64,000 nucleotides of DNA, taken from positions 682,001 to 746,000 of the forward strand of contig JALHOW010000001.1 of NCBI GenBank assembly GCA_022842785.1, written 5' to 3'. The stretch's first letter is position 1; each line of letters begins with the position of its first letter. Positions 35,483 through 44,777 of this stretch are shown here, one piece after another. The notes below the pieces were generated by a model. That model searched no databases. It had not been told where the DNA came from and saw only the letters and a program-made list of their open reading frames with translations. The DNA is from Hyphomicrobiaceae bacterium (GTDB lineage: Bacteria > Pseudomonadota > Alphaproteobacteria > Rhizobiales > Hyphomicrobiaceae). Both the position numbers and the translations under genes were made by a program.

Positions 35483-38400
35483 TCAACCCTCGGCGACGCG
35501 CGCGAGTTCCTGCACGAGGCCGCGCACCCCCTTGAGCCGCCCGGCCGGCGATTCCCAGTCTGCCTTGAAGACCAGCTTTTGATCCGGCATGAGCCTAAGC
35601 AGGCCCTTCGATGCTTGGATGAAAGCGACGAGGCCCTGCGCATTGGCGAACTGGCCCTTGCGGAAGAGGACGGATGCACCCTTCGGCCCAGCGTCGATCT
35701 CGGCAATGCCGGCGCGGCGGCACAGCGCCTTGATCTCCATGACATCGAGAAGATGCTCCACCTCGTCGGGGAGGGGACCGAAGCGGTCGACCAACTCCTC
35801 GGCCAGGGCATCGATGTCCTCGCGCGTCTTGAGGTTCGCGAGACGACGATAGAGCCCGAGCCGTACTTGTAGGTCCGAGACGTAGGCCTCGGGCAGCATC
35901 ATGGGTGTACCAAGCGTGATCTGCGGGCTCCATTGCTCGTCGATATCGCCGAGATCACCGCCCTTGATCGCCTCGATCGCCTCCTCCAGCATGGATTGAT
36001 ACAACTCGAAACCGACCTCGCGGATATGGCCGGACTGCTCGTCGCCGAGCAGGTTGCCGGCGCCGCGGATGTCGAGATCGTGCGAGGCGAGCGAGAAGCC
36101 GGCGCCGAGCGTGTCGAGCGAGTGCAGGACCTTGAGCCGCTTCTCCGCACCTTCGGTGAGGCGTTTGCCGGGCGGCGTTGTGAGATAGGCATAGGCGCGC
36201 GTCTTGGAGCGCCCGACGCGGCCGCGCAGCTGATAGAGGGCGGCTAGGCCGAACATGTCGGCGCGGTGCACGATGAGTGTGTTCGCGTTCGGAATATCGA
36301 GACCGGATTCGACGATCGCCGTCGAGAGCAGTACATCGTACTGCCCGTCATAGAAGGCGCTCATGACATCCTCGAGCTGCGCGGGCGTCATCTGCCCGTG
36401 CGCGCGCACGATGCGCAGCTCCGGTACTTCCTCGGTCAGGAATTCGGCAACCTCGTCGAGGTCGGCGATGCGGGGGACGACATAGAACGATTGCCCGCCG
36501 CGATGGCGCTCGCGGCGCAGGGCCTCGCGGATGATGATGGGATCGAAGGGCGAGATGTACGTCCGGACGGCGAGGCGATCGATCGGCGGCGTGGTGATGA
36601 GCGAGAGCTCGCGCACGCCGGAGAGGGCGAGCTGCAAGGTGCGCGGAATGGGCGTCGCCGTCAGCGTGAGGACATGCACGTCCTCTTTGAGCTGCTTCAA
36701 GCGCTCTTTATGACCGACGCCGAAATGCTGCTCCTCGTCCACGACCAGCAGACCGAGGCGCGCGAACTGGATCTGCTTGCCGAGCAGCGCGTGCGTGCCG
36801 ACGACGACGTCAAGGGTGCCATCCTTGAGGCCGGCCTTCACTTCCGAAAGCTCCTTGGCATTGACGAGGCGCGAGGCGCGGCCAATGCGAATGGGCAGGC
36901 CTTTGAAACGTTCGACGAACGTTTTGTAGTGCTGGCGCGCAAGGAGTGTGGTCGGGACGACGACGGCGACCTGCAATCCGGCCATGGCGGCGATGAATGC
37001 GGCACGGAGGCCGACTTCGGTCTTGCCGAATCCGACGTCACCGCACACGAGGCGATCCATGGGACGGCCTGATGAGAGATCGCCGAGCACGGCGTCGATG
37101 CTCTGGGCCTGGTCTTCGGTTTCCTGATGGGGAAAGCGCGCGACGAACTCGCCATAGGCGCCATCGGGTGCTTCGAGCACGGGCGCAGACTTGAGCTGGC
37201 GGAGAGCCGCGATCTTGATCAGTTCACCGGCGATTTCGCGCAGGCGCTGGCGGAGCTTGGCTTTGCGCGTCTGCCAGCCGACACCGCCGAGGCGGTCGAG
37301 CTGAGCGTTGGTCTCGTCGGAGCCGTAGCGGGACAGAAGCTCGATGTTCTGCACGGGCAGATAGAGTTTGTCGCCGCCGGCATAGTCGATCTCGAGGCAG
37401 TCATAGGGTGCGCCCAGCGCCTCGATGGTCTTGAGGCCGATGAAGCGTCCGATGCCGTGATCCGAATGCACGACGAGATCGCCCGCCGTGAGGCTGGTCG
37501 CCTCGGTGATGACATCGGCAGCGCGACGTGAGCGCTTCTTGGGGCGCACGAGGCGGTCGCCGAGAATGTCCTGCTCGGCAATGACGGCGAGATCTGAGGT
37601 CTCGAAGCCGCGCTCGAGGCCGAGTGTCGCGAGGAGCGGTGTCACTTGGGGCAGCACAAGGCCTTCGGCGAGATTGGCAATGCGCGCTGGTTTGGCGAGC
37701 CCATGCTCGGCGAGGAGTGTGGCGAGCCGCTCGCCTGCGCCCATCGTCCAGGCTGCGAGGACGACGCGCTTCCCGGCGTGCTGCAGCGACTTCACATGGC
37801 CGACCACGGCTTCGAAGATATTGACGTTCTCGCTGTTGCGCTCGGCCGCGAACGTGCGCCCGGGCCGACCGCCGAAGTCACGCTGACGTGCATCCTCCGC
37901 CGGCGGTGCGCCGAAGGCCGAGAAGCGCAGGAGGAAGCGCTTCGCCAGCACGCCGCGCCACTCGGCATCGCTCAGATACATGCGGTCGGGTGGCAGCGGC
38001 TTGTATGGCGCTGCGCCGAAGGCCGTGGTTTCGAGGCCATTCACGCGCGCCTCGTAGTGATCGCGGATCTGCTCGAGGCGATCGGCGACGGTCTCGTCCA
38101 TCATCGGATCGAAGCTCAGCAGCGCGTCCGGCGCGTAGTCGAACAGCGTCTCCATGTGATCATGGAAGAGGGCGATCCAGTGCTCCATGCCGGGATAGCG
38201 TTGACCGGCGCTCACGGATTCGTAGAGGGGATCGTCGCCCTTCACGGCGCCGAAAGCGGCAATATACCCCTGTCGGAAGCGGCTCTCGGCTTCAGGACCA
38301 TAAGCGAGCTCGCTCACGGGCATGAGGATGAGGCGCTGGACAATCTTGCCCGTGCGCTGGGTCTCGGGGTCGAAAGCCTTGATGCTCTCGATGGTGTCGC

Positions 38401-38995
38401 CGAAGAAGTCGAGGCGCACAGGTGTCGACCGGCCCGGCGGAAACAGATCGACGAGGCTGCCGCGCACGGCGAACTCCCCGGGCTCCATGACAGTGCCCGT
38501 GCGGACATAGCCGGCGCGCATCAGGCGCTCGATGAGCCGCGTGCGATCGACGCGCTGGGCTGGCGCCAAGGGACGAAGCGCACGACGCAAGAATTCGCGA
38601 CCCGGCACGCGCTGAAGAATGGCATTCGCGGTGGTCAGAACAATTGTCGGCGTCTTGGATGTGCCGGCGACGAGGCGCGCGAGGCCGGCCATGCGGCGCG
38701 CGACGATCTCGGGCTCGGGGCCGACGCGGTCATAGGGGACGGTGTCCCAGGCCGGAATTGAGATGATGCGGGTCTTGGGCGCGAAGAATGCGAGACCGGT
38801 TTCGAGCTGCTCGAGGCGGCGATCGTCGGCAGCAACATGGAGCAGCGTCTGCGGTGTGCCATGAACGGCGCTGGCTTCGTCGGCGAGGCGGGCGAGCACG
38901 GCTGCGTCATAGCCTTCCGGCGCGCCGAGGACGATCTCCTCGCCGGGCAGGAAGGTTGGTGTCGGTGCGGGTGCTTTGGTCTGGGTCTGAGCCAT
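35483..38995 (-). CDS. mfd: Transcription-repair coupling factor Mfd
   Basis: A 1170-residue translocase that removes stalled RNA polymerase and recruits UvrA. The N-terminal UvrB-homology region (~20-400) includes AWDTVPYDRVGPEPEIVARRM. A CarD-like RNA-polymerase-binding domain follows (LTAGDLVVHSDHGIGRFIGL). The RecG-like motor has GDVGFGKTEVG with Lys658, VVDEEQHFGVGHKE and TATPIPRTL, and the TRCF domain closes the protein. Length is normal for the family. It lies 9 bp downstream of sdhE on the same strand, with recG divergent beyond, a common alphaproteobacterial order. Confidence 0.97.
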   Translation of the reverse strand: MAQTQTKAPAPTPTFLPGEEIVLGAPEGYDAAVLARLADEASAVHGTPQTLLHVAADDRRLEQLETGLAFFAPKTRIISIPAWDTVPYDRVGPEPEIVARRMAGLARLVAGTSKTPTIVLTTANAILQRVPGREFLRRALRPLAPAQRVDRTRLIERLMRAGYVRTGTVMEPGEFAVRGSLVDLFPPGRSTPVRLDFFGDTIESIKAFDPETQRTGKIVQRLILMPVSELAYGPEAESRFRQGYIAAFGAVKGDDPLYESVSAGQRYPGMEHWIALFHDHMETLFDYAPDALLSFDPMMDETVADRLEQIRDHYEARVNGLETTAFGAAPYKPLPPDRMYLSDAEWRGVLAKRFLLRFSAFGAPPAEDARQRDFGGRPGRTFAAERNSENVNIFEAVVGHVKSLQHAGKRVVLAAWTMGAGERLATLLAEHGLAKPARIANLAEGLVLPQVTPLLATLGLERGFETSDLAVIAEQDILGDRLVRPKKRSRRAADVITEATSLTAGDLVVHSDHGIGRFIGLKTIEALGAPYDCLEIDYAGGDKLYLPVQNIELLSRYGSDETNAQLDRLGGVGWQTRKAKLRQRLREIAGELIKIAALRQLKSAPVLEAPDGAYGEFVARFPHQETEDQAQSIDAVLGDLSSGRPMDRLVCGDVGFGKTEVGLRAAFIAAMAGLQVAVVVPTTLLARQHYKTFVERFKGLPIRIGRASRLVNAKELSEVKAGLKDGTLDVVVGTHALLGKQIQFARLGLLVVDEEQHFGVGHKERLKQLKEDVHVLTLTATPIPRTLQLALSGVRELSLITTPPIDRLAVRTYISPFDPIIIREALRRERHRGGQSFYVVPRIADLDEVAEFLTEEVPELRIVRAHGQMTPAQLEDVMSAFYDGQYDVLLSTAIVESGLDIPNANTLIVHRADMFGLAALYQLRGRVGRSKTRAYAYLTTPPGKRLTEGAEKRLKVLHSLDTLGAGFSLASHDLDIRGAGNLLGDEQSGHIREVGFELYQSMLEEAIEAIKGGDLGDIDEQWSPQITLGTPMMLPEAYVSDLQVRLGLYRRLANLKTREDIDALAEELVDRFGPLPDEVEHLLDVMEIKALCRRAGIAEIDAGPKGASVLFRKGQFANAQGLVAFIQASKGLLRLMPDQKLVFKADWESPAGRLKGVRGLVQELARVAEG

Positions 38996-39004
38996 TGAAC
39001 TTGC

Positions 39005-39277
39005 TTAGTGGGCGCGGGCGCCGATGCCATGGAAGGTCTGGATGTCGCGCAGCAGATCGGCAAGCGCGCTGCCCTCGAAGGACTGGCCCATCATGAGCCA
39101 GCTTTGAAGTTGTGGGTCAGGGAGCGCGAGCAGTTCCTCGAAGGCCGTGAGGTCGTCCGCTGCCATGCCGCCAAGTCGCGCTTCGGCATAACGCCCGAGC
39201 AGGAAGTCCATTTCCTTGGTGCCGCGATGCTGGGCGCGGTAGAGCGCGCGGCGGCGGCGCGTTTCATCGGTCGTCAT
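39005..39277 (-). CDS. sdhE: Succinate dehydrogenase FAD assembly factor SdhE (SDHAF2)
   Basis: A 90-residue DUF339 protein that helps attach FAD covalently to SdhA. The family motif RGxxE is present as HRGTKEMDFLLGRY, followed by FEELLALPDPQLQSWLM. The start at 39277 fits the family; an in-frame GTG at about 39292 is possible, and longer frames have no support. The stop is 9 bp from the mfd start, so both are cotranscribed. A second SDH assembly factor (DUF1674) is at 44247-44468. Confidence 0.93.
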   Translation of the reverse strand: MTTDETRRRRALYRAQHRGTKEMDFLLGRYAEARLGGMAADDLTAFEELLALPDPQLQSWLMMGQSFEGSALADLLRDIQTFHGIGARAH

Positions 39278-39516
39278 TTGAACATGCACTCCTCGGCTGG
39301 TCCGACCAGCCAAATCCGCGGGCATTGCCAACGGATCATTGTCGTTCGCAGAATCCCTTCCGGCCCGCACGCCCAAAAGCGGCAGGTTCCGTGAATGGCT
39401 TGGACAGCCCGGGACAGAGCCTCCGGACGATCACCGGCTGTGATATAGCCCTTTGAGAGGACGGGTCCAAGGGGCCCGGCCATGCCATAACCAGATAGCG
39501 CAGCCGACGAGAGCGT

Positions 39517-41634
39517 ATGCGGCCAGATCAGCTCGCCCCCCTTTTTGGCTCGGCCCGTGGCCTGACGGGCGTTGGCCCGCGGCTCGAAACGCTGCTCAAG
39601 AAGGCCGTGCGCCTGCCGCCTGGGATCGCGGCGCCGCGGATTGTTGATCTCCTTTGGCATCTGCCGACGGGCGTGATCGACCGCCGGGCGGCGCCGACCA
39701 TCGCGGCGGCCGTGCCGGGCACGATCGCGACGCTCGAAGTACGCGTGCTCAAGCATCGCCCGGGCCCGCGCGGTAATAACAAGGCGCCATACAAAATCGC
39801 CTGCGAGGACGACACGGGGCAGATCGATCTCGTGTTCTTCCACGCCGATCGCAGCTTCATCGAGCGGCAACTGCCCGTGGGGGCGGTCAGGTTCATCTCG
39901 GGGCGCATCGAGCACTACAACGATCGGGTGCAGATGACGCATCCCGACTACATCGTCGCACCGGAGGCGCGTGATGAGCTGCCGCTGCTGGAGCCGGTCT
40001 ATCCGCTGACAGCGGGCCTTTCGGGCAAGGTGCTCGGCAAGGCCCAGCGTCAGGCTATGGAGCGGCTGCCGGCACTGACGGAGTGGCAGGAGCCGGACTG
40101 GCTCGCCAAGAAGCAGTGGCCGCCACTCTCGGAAGCGCTGACCCGACTGCACCGGCCGACGGATGCGGGCGACGTATCCCCGGGCGGGGCGCCGTGGCAG
40201 CGCATTGCTTATGACGAGCTGCTGGCGGGACAAATCGCACTCGGTCTCGTGCGGCAGAGTCTCAAGGCGCGGCCGGGCCGCCAGACGATTGGCAATGGTG
40301 CCATTCGCACGCGCATTGCGGCGGCGCTGCCTTTTGCGCTGACGAACTCGCAGCAGAAAGCGATCGTCGACATCGCCAAGGACATGTCGGCTCCGAACCG
40401 GATGCTGCGGCTCCTGCAGGGCGATGTCGGCTCGGGCAAGACGGTGGTGGCGCTGATGTCGATGGCCATCGCCGTCGAAGCCGGTGCGCAGGCGGCACTC
40501 ATGGCGCCGACCGAAGTGCTTGCGCGCCAGCATCTGGAGACCATCGAGCCGCTGGCGAATGCCTCGGGGCTGCGCATTGGCCTGCTTACGGGGCGCGAGA
40601 AAGGCAAACCGCGGCGCGAGCTGCTGGAGCGGCTCGCAGCAGGCGAGATCGATATCCTCATTGGCACGCATGCGCTCTTCCAGGATGATGTGGTCTTCCA
40701 CAATCTCGCCTTTGCGGTGATCGACGAGCAGCACCGCTTTGGCGTCCACCAGCGTCTCGCCTTGCAAGCGAAGGGCAGTGATGGCGGCACGGACGTGCTC
40801 GTCATGACGGCCACGCCCATCCCGCGCACGCTCCTCATGACGCACTACGGCGATCTCGATGTGTCGCGCCTCACGGAGAAGCCGGCAGGTCGCAAGCCCG
40901 TGGATACGCGCCTCGCGAATGTCGAACGTATCGAGGAGATCATCGACGGCTTGAAGCGAGCCGTGAACGAGGGCGCGCAGATCTACTGGGTGTGCCCGCT
41001 TATCGAAAGCACGGAGACGTCGGAGCTTGCGGCAGCGGAGGCACGCGCGGCGCATCTCGCACAGGTGCTCGGTCCGGGCAAGGTGGGTCTCCTGCACGGC
41101 GCGATGTCCGGTACGGCCAAGGACGAGACTATGGCCGCGTTCTCCGCGGGCCGGCTCTCAGTGCTCGTCGCGACGACGGTGATCGAGGTTGGCGTGAACG
41201 TGCCGAATGCGTCGATCATGGTCATCGAGCACGCCGAGCGCTTCGGCCTTGCCCAGCTTCATCAGTTGCGCGGTCGTGTCGGGCGCGGATCGCGACAGTC
41301 CTTTTGCATTCTGCTCTACAAGGGACCGCTCGGCGAGACGGCGCAGGCGCGACTCGAAATGATGCGCGCGACGGAAGATGGCTTTCTCATCGCCGAGAAG
41401 GATCTGGAGCTGCGCGGTGGCGGCGAAGTGCTCGGTGCGCGCCAAAGCGGAGCGCCGGAGTTTCGTGTGGCCGAAGTGCCGGGATTTACGGAGCTGCTGG
41501 CCGCGGCGCGCGATGATGCGACGCTGCTTCTGCAACGCGACCCGAAGCTCACGAGTCCGCGCGGAGCTGCGATCCGGATGCTCCTGTATCTCTTCGAGTG
41601 CGACGAGGCCGTGCGCCTCTTTCACGCGGCCTGA
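39517..41634 (+). CDS. recG: ATP-dependent DNA helicase RecG
   Basis: A 705-residue branch-migration helicase that remodels stalled forks. An N-terminal wedge/OB domain (EVRVLKHRPGPRGNNKAPYKI) precedes the helicase core. Walker A is GDVGSGKTVVAL with Lys308; Walker B is FAVIDEQHRFGVHQRL; then VMTATPIPRTL, and the C-terminal QLHQLRGRVGRGSRQSFC. Length fits the family. It is divergent from sdhE-mfd across a 240-bp gap in which I saw no other gene. Confidence 0.96.
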   Translation: MRPDQLAPLFGSARGLTGVGPRLETLLKKAVRLPPGIAAPRIVDLLWHLPTGVIDRRAAPTIAAAVPGTIATLEVRVLKHRPGPRGNNKAPYKIACEDDTGQIDLVFFHADRSFIERQLPVGAVRFISGRIEHYNDRVQMTHPDYIVAPEARDELPLLEPVYPLTAGLSGKVLGKAQRQAMERLPALTEWQEPDWLAKKQWPPLSEALTRLHRPTDAGDVSPGGAPWQRIAYDELLAGQIALGLVRQSLKARPGRQTIGNGAIRTRIAAALPFALTNSQQKAIVDIAKDMSAPNRMLRLLQGDVGSGKTVVALMSMAIAVEAGAQAALMAPTEVLARQHLETIEPLANASGLRIGLLTGREKGKPRRELLERLAAGEIDILIGTHALFQDDVVFHNLAFAVIDEQHRFGVHQRLALQAKGSDGGTDVLVMTATPIPRTLLMTHYGDLDVSRLTEKPAGRKPVDTRLANVERIEEIIDGLKRAVNEGAQIYWVCPLIESTETSELAAAEARAAHLAQVLGPGKVGLLHGAMSGTAKDETMAAFSAGRLSVLVATTVIEVGVNVPNASIMVIEHAERFGLAQLHQLRGRVGRGSRQSFCILLYKGPLGETAQARLEMMRATEDGFLIAEKDLELRGGGEVLGARQSGAPEFRVAEVPGFTELLAAARDDATLLLQRDPKLTSPRGAAIRMLLYLFECDEAVRLFHAA

Positions 41635-41651
41635 AGCTTAGTATTTGCGCA

Positions 41652-41727
41652 CTAAAGCAACTTTGGACTTGAAATTCACTCCCTGCCAAGCCGCGGCCTC
41701 AGGTGAATTTCAAGTCCGTTGCTTTAG
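41652..41727. repeat. Long inverted repeat at the recG/rsmB junction
   Basis: The left arm (41652-41679) and right arm (41703-41727) pair over 25 bases, CTAAAGCAAC plus GGACTTGAAATTCAC, with only a 3-base TTT bulge on the left. The loop is 23 bases. The right arm contains the last codons and stop of rsmB. This looks like an inverted duplicate of the rsmB 3' end and may act as a bidirectional terminator, though no T-run follows. Confidence 0.8.
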
Positions 41728-43173
41728 CCGCGCCGCATAGAAACCGTCCATGCCGGACTTGAAGGGTGCGTCGAGGCGCATCTGCGAGGGGAGCGTGCGC
41801 AGATCGCCGAGTGGTGTGACCCAACCGGCAACACCGCCGACGTCGGCCGGCGTGATCGGCTCACGTGAAAAATCACCGTGCCCAGCGAGGAACTGCGAAA
41901 TCTGGTCCTCGCCTTCCTCTGGTTCGAGCGAGCACGTGCAGTAGACGAGCGTGCCGCCGGGCGCGACCATGGCCGCCGCTGCTTCCAGGAAACGCGCTTG
42001 CAGCTTGGCCAGGCGCTCGATGTCCGCCTCGGTCTTGAGGTGCATGAGGTCGGGATGCCGGCGAATGGTGCCCGTCGCCGTGCAGGGTGCGTCGAGCAGG
42101 ACAGCGTCAAAGCGCTCGGACACTTTCCAGTCCAGTAGATCGGCCTGCACGCTCGACACGCGATCGGCAAATCCGAGGCGCTGCATGTTGGCCTCGAGCC
42201 GCGTGAGGCGCGGCGCGGAATGATCGACGGCCGTCACGCGAGCGCCCTGCGCGGCGAATTGAGCTGTCTTGCCCCCAGGTGCGGCGCAAAGATCAGCGAC
42301 ACGCTTGCCCGCGACATCGCCGAGCAGGCGGGCCGGTAGGCTGGCGGCAGCATCCTGCACCCACCATTGGCCGTCCGCGAAACCGGGGAGATCCTCGACG
42401 GCACCGTGTTCGGCGAGCCGGATGCTGCCCGTCGAGAGCGCACTTCCCTTGAGCTGATCGACGAATGCGGCGGTCTGGGTTGGGTCCTTGAGTGTCAGAT
42501 CGAGCGGCGCTTCGTCGAGGCTGGCTTCGGCGATCTGCCGCGCGACATCGGCGCTATAGATGCGCGCCCAGCGCGTCATGAGCCAGCCCGGCATGTCGCT
42601 ACTCGCGCCATCGAGCGCCTTCAGAATGGCCGGACCTTTTGCATCGACCTTGCGCAGCACGGCATTGGCGAGTTTGTGATATCGCTCGGCCTTTGCATCG
42701 CGCTGGGCCTGCTCGACCGCGAGATAGATGGCGGCGTGGCTCGGCGTTCCGAGCAGGAGGAGCTGCGCCGCTGCGATCAGCAGAATGAACTCGGCGCGTC
42801 GGGCCTCACGCGGCAGAGGGCGCTCCAGGAACTTGTTGACGACAGTGGTAAGGCGCCCGCGGTGGCGGAGAACCGTCGTCGCCAGGAGGCGGGCGAGGGC
42901 GCGATCGCGGACTTCGAGTTCGCGCTGGCGAGCGCCGGATTGTGTTGCGCTCAGCGCCTCGTCAAGTGTCTTGCCGCGCCCGAGCACGTGCTCGAGAATA
43001 TCGACCGCCATGATGCGAGCGTCGAGGCCTTGTGCAGGTGCTGGTGCGCTCGCCGCGGGCTTCTTCTTGTCTCCAGGGCCGCGCGACACAGGTTGATCCG
43101 GTCGGATAGCCGTCTGGATATCCGGCTTCCGATAGCGGCGCTTGGGTGGGGCCTTCGTGCGATCACGCGTCAC
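41710..43173 (-). CDS. rsmB: 16S rRNA m5C967 methyltransferase RsmB
   Basis: A 487-residue RsmB/Fmu enzyme. An N-terminal NusB-like RNA-binding domain (about 45-180) precedes the SAM-dependent methyltransferase. SAM binding is at VADLCAAPGGKT. The catalytic cysteines are in LLDAPCTATGTIRRHPD and LVYCTCSLEPEEGE. The start is a GTG at 43173, three bases after the htpX stop, so the gene is coupled to htpX. The first ~40 residues are basic and rich in Pro and Lys. The last six codons lie in the inverted repeat. Confidence 0.94.
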   Translation of the reverse strand: MTRDRTKAPPKRRYRKPDIQTAIRPDQPVSRGPGDKKKPAASAPAPAQGLDARIMAVDILEHVLGRGKTLDEALSATQSGARQRELEVRDRALARLLATTVLRHRGRLTTVVNKFLERPLPREARRAEFILLIAAAQLLLLGTPSHAAIYLAVEQAQRDAKAERYHKLANAVLRKVDAKGPAILKALDGASSDMPGWLMTRWARIYSADVARQIAEASLDEAPLDLTLKDPTQTAAFVDQLKGSALSTGSIRLAEHGAVEDLPGFADGQWWVQDAAASLPARLLGDVAGKRVADLCAAPGGKTAQFAAQGARVTAVDHSAPRLTRLEANMQRLGFADRVSSVQADLLDWKVSERFDAVLLDAPCTATGTIRRHPDLMHLKTEADIERLAKLQARFLEAAAAMVAPGGTLVYCTCSLEPEEGEDQISQFLAGHGDFSREPITPADVGGVAGWVTPLGDLRTLPSQMRLDAPFKSGMDGFYAARLKQRT

Positions 43174-43176
43174 GCG

Positions 43177-44130
43177 TCAACCCCACGGGCCGCGGCCGCC
43201 CGAAGGCGCACCGCCGGTCCAAGGTCCGGACGAGGGCTGCGCGGTCGGCGTCGGCGCCGTGCGGTAACTCGATACGCCCATCTCGCGCGCGAGTGACTCG
43301 AGCTCGGCGATACGGTTCTCCGTATTGGGATGCGTCGAGAAGAAGTTATCGATGCCCCGGCCCGAGAGCGGGTTGATGATGAACATGTGCGCGGTTGCAG
43401 GCGCCCGTTCGGCCGTCGGGTTCTCAATGCGCTGGGCAAAGCCCGCGATCTTCTGAAGCGCCGAGGAAAGCCACAGCGGGTTACCGCAGATGAGCGCGCC
43501 GAGCTTGTCGGCCTGGTATTCGCGCGAACGGCTGATCGCCATCTGCACGAGCATGGCCGCCATGGGCGCGAGAATGATCGCGGCCAGTGTCCCGAGGATG
43601 CCCACGCCGCCGCTGTTGTTGCGATTGCCGCCGAAGAGGGCATGAAACTGCAGCCACTGGGCGAGCATGGAGATCGCGCCGCCGATGGTCGCGGCGATCG
43701 TCATGATCAGCGTATCGCGGTTTTTCACGTGCGCGAGTTCGTGCGCCATCACGCCCGCAACTTCCTCGCTGCTCAATGACTCGAGAAGCCCGGTCGTCGC
43801 GGCAACCGCGGCGTTCTGCGGATTGCGGCCAGTGGCGAATGCGTTCGGCTGCGGGTTATGCAGTACATAGACACGCGGCATGGGCAGCTCGGCGCGTGCG
43901 GCGAGCTCCCGGACCATGTTGTAGTATTCGGGTGCCGAGCGCTCGTCGACCTCCTCCGCGTCGTGCATCCGGAGCACGGCTTTGTCCGACCGCCAGAGGC
44001 TGAAGGCGTTCATCGCGAGCGCGATCGCGAACGCGATCACCATGCCGGTCTGGCCGCCGACAAGTCCACCGATCGCCACGAAAATAGCGGTCAGCAGGGC
44101 CAGCAGAGCTGCGGTCTTGGCATAGTTCAT
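43177..44130 (-). CDS. htpX: Membrane zinc metalloprotease HtpX
   Basis: A 317-residue M48 protease for quality control of membrane proteins. The zinc motif is HELAH (His130, Glu131, His134) in [12 protein letters not shown]. Two N-terminal membrane segments (residues ~5-22 and 28-45) are followed by the domain with [11 protein letters not shown]. Further hydrophobic segments occur after HEXXH. The Gly/Pro-rich C-terminus ([16 protein letters not shown]) is typical of alphaproteobacterial HtpX. AAGGAG precedes the ATG at 44130; the longer frame to 44283 is not membrane-like. Confidence 0.95.
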   Translation of the reverse strand: MNYAKTAALLALLTAIFVAIGGLVGGQTGMVIAFAIALAMNAFSLWRSDKAVLRMHDAEEVDERSAPEYYNMVRELAARAELPMPRVYVLHNPQPNAFATGRNPQNAAVAATTGLLESLSSEEVAGVMAHELAHVKNRDTLIMTIAATIGGAISMLAQWLQFHALFGGNRNNSGGVGILGTLAAIILAPMAAMLVQMAISRSREYQADKLGALICGNPLWLSSALQKIAGFAQRIENPTAERAPATAHMFIINPLSGRGIDNFFSTHPNTENRIAELESLAREMGVSSYRTAPTPTAQPSSGPWTGGAPSGGRGPWG

Positions 44131-44246
44131 CGAGCACTCCTTGAATTCCGGCGACCCAACCTCAAATCCGGGTGGCGGAACATGCGCATGGTATATGGTA
44201 TGTGATCGCCCGATTGCCAGATGGTTTCGAGGCGAAGGACAACGAC

Positions 44247-44468
44247 ATGAGCACCAAAAATACGCCGGCGGAACCCGCTGCAACCCCAGAAACCGCCGGA
44301 AAAATACTCAGTCCGGAGGCCAAACGAGCTTTGGCCGAAGCCGAAGAGCGTCGCCGGCAGCGCGACGCTGCGGCGAACGAGCCGCCAGCCGAGAAGGGGG
44401 GGCAGGCCGGCCCCGATCCCGTGCGCTACGGGGATTGGGAGAAGGGTGGCATCGTCTCCGATTTCTGA
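44247..44468 (+). CDS. DUF1674 protein, succinate dehydrogenase assembly factor 4-like
   Basis: A 73-residue protein with a disordered, Ala/Glu-rich start and the conserved C-terminal motif [19 protein letters not shown]. This motif defines DUF1674/SDHAF4. In eukaryotes SDHAF4 protects flavinylated SdhA from oxidation before complex assembly; the bacterial role is inferred. The ATG at 44247 follows AAGGACAACG. It is divergent from htpX. Confidence 0.88.
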   Translation: MSTKNTPAEPAATPETAGKILSPEAKRALAEAEERRRQRDAAANEPPAEKGGQAGPDPVRYGDWEKGGIVSDF

Positions 44469-44646
44469 GTGTCCCTGCCAATGTGAAGATTAACTCTTGG
44501 TTTCATAACAGAACGGCGTGCTGTCTATCCGGGGATGGAGGCGAGTGCCCGGTTATTGTGGTAACGGCTCGGCGCGGGTCGTTCGAATGATCCGAGCAGG
44601 CTACCGGGGCATTTCTGCCCCCTCGAGCCGTCTTTCAGAGCCCCGG

Positions 44647-44661
44647 TTAAGAGACCATCAA
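44647..44661. promoter_or_regulatory. CtrA-like box, one mismatch
   Basis: TTAA-GAGACCA-TCAA has the TTAA-N7-TTAA layout of CtrA sites with a single mismatch. It lies 22 bp upstream of the perfect box and 116 bp before the TadG-like gene. Confidence 0.45.
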
Positions 44662-44683
44662 CCTTACAAATGCGTAAGCCCCG

Positions 44684-44698
44684 TTAACCCGGCCTTAA
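44684..44698. promoter_or_regulatory. CtrA box, perfect TTAA-N7-TTAA
   Basis: TTAACCCGGCCTTAA matches the CtrA consensus exactly. It is 79 bp before the start of the TadG-like gene. CtrA controls flagellum and Flp-pilus genes in many alphaproteobacteria, which fits the neighbour. Confidence 0.62.
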
Positions 44699-44777
44699 TG
44701 CACGTTGCTCCCCCGCGACGGCACACGCGCTGCAGCCTTCCTGGCAATCATTGAGGATTGTCCCAGGATGACACCGC

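Larger units (their letters stand above)
44469..44777. other. 309-bp intergenic region before the TadG-like gene
   Basis: No credible gene is seen on either strand. The region is less GC-rich near its 3' end and holds two CtrA-like boxes (44647-44661 and 44684-44698). An AGGATG run lies shortly before the TadG-like start. I found no clear terminator or small RNA signal. Confidence 0.6.

Noticed and set aside
37646-38761. Open frame antisense to mfd
   Set aside because: Shadow of the real mfd codons, no supporting motif.
39274-41097. About 600-residue open frame antisense to recG
   Set aside because: RecG has all helicase motifs on the other strand; the antisense product is Arg-rich without recognisable domains.
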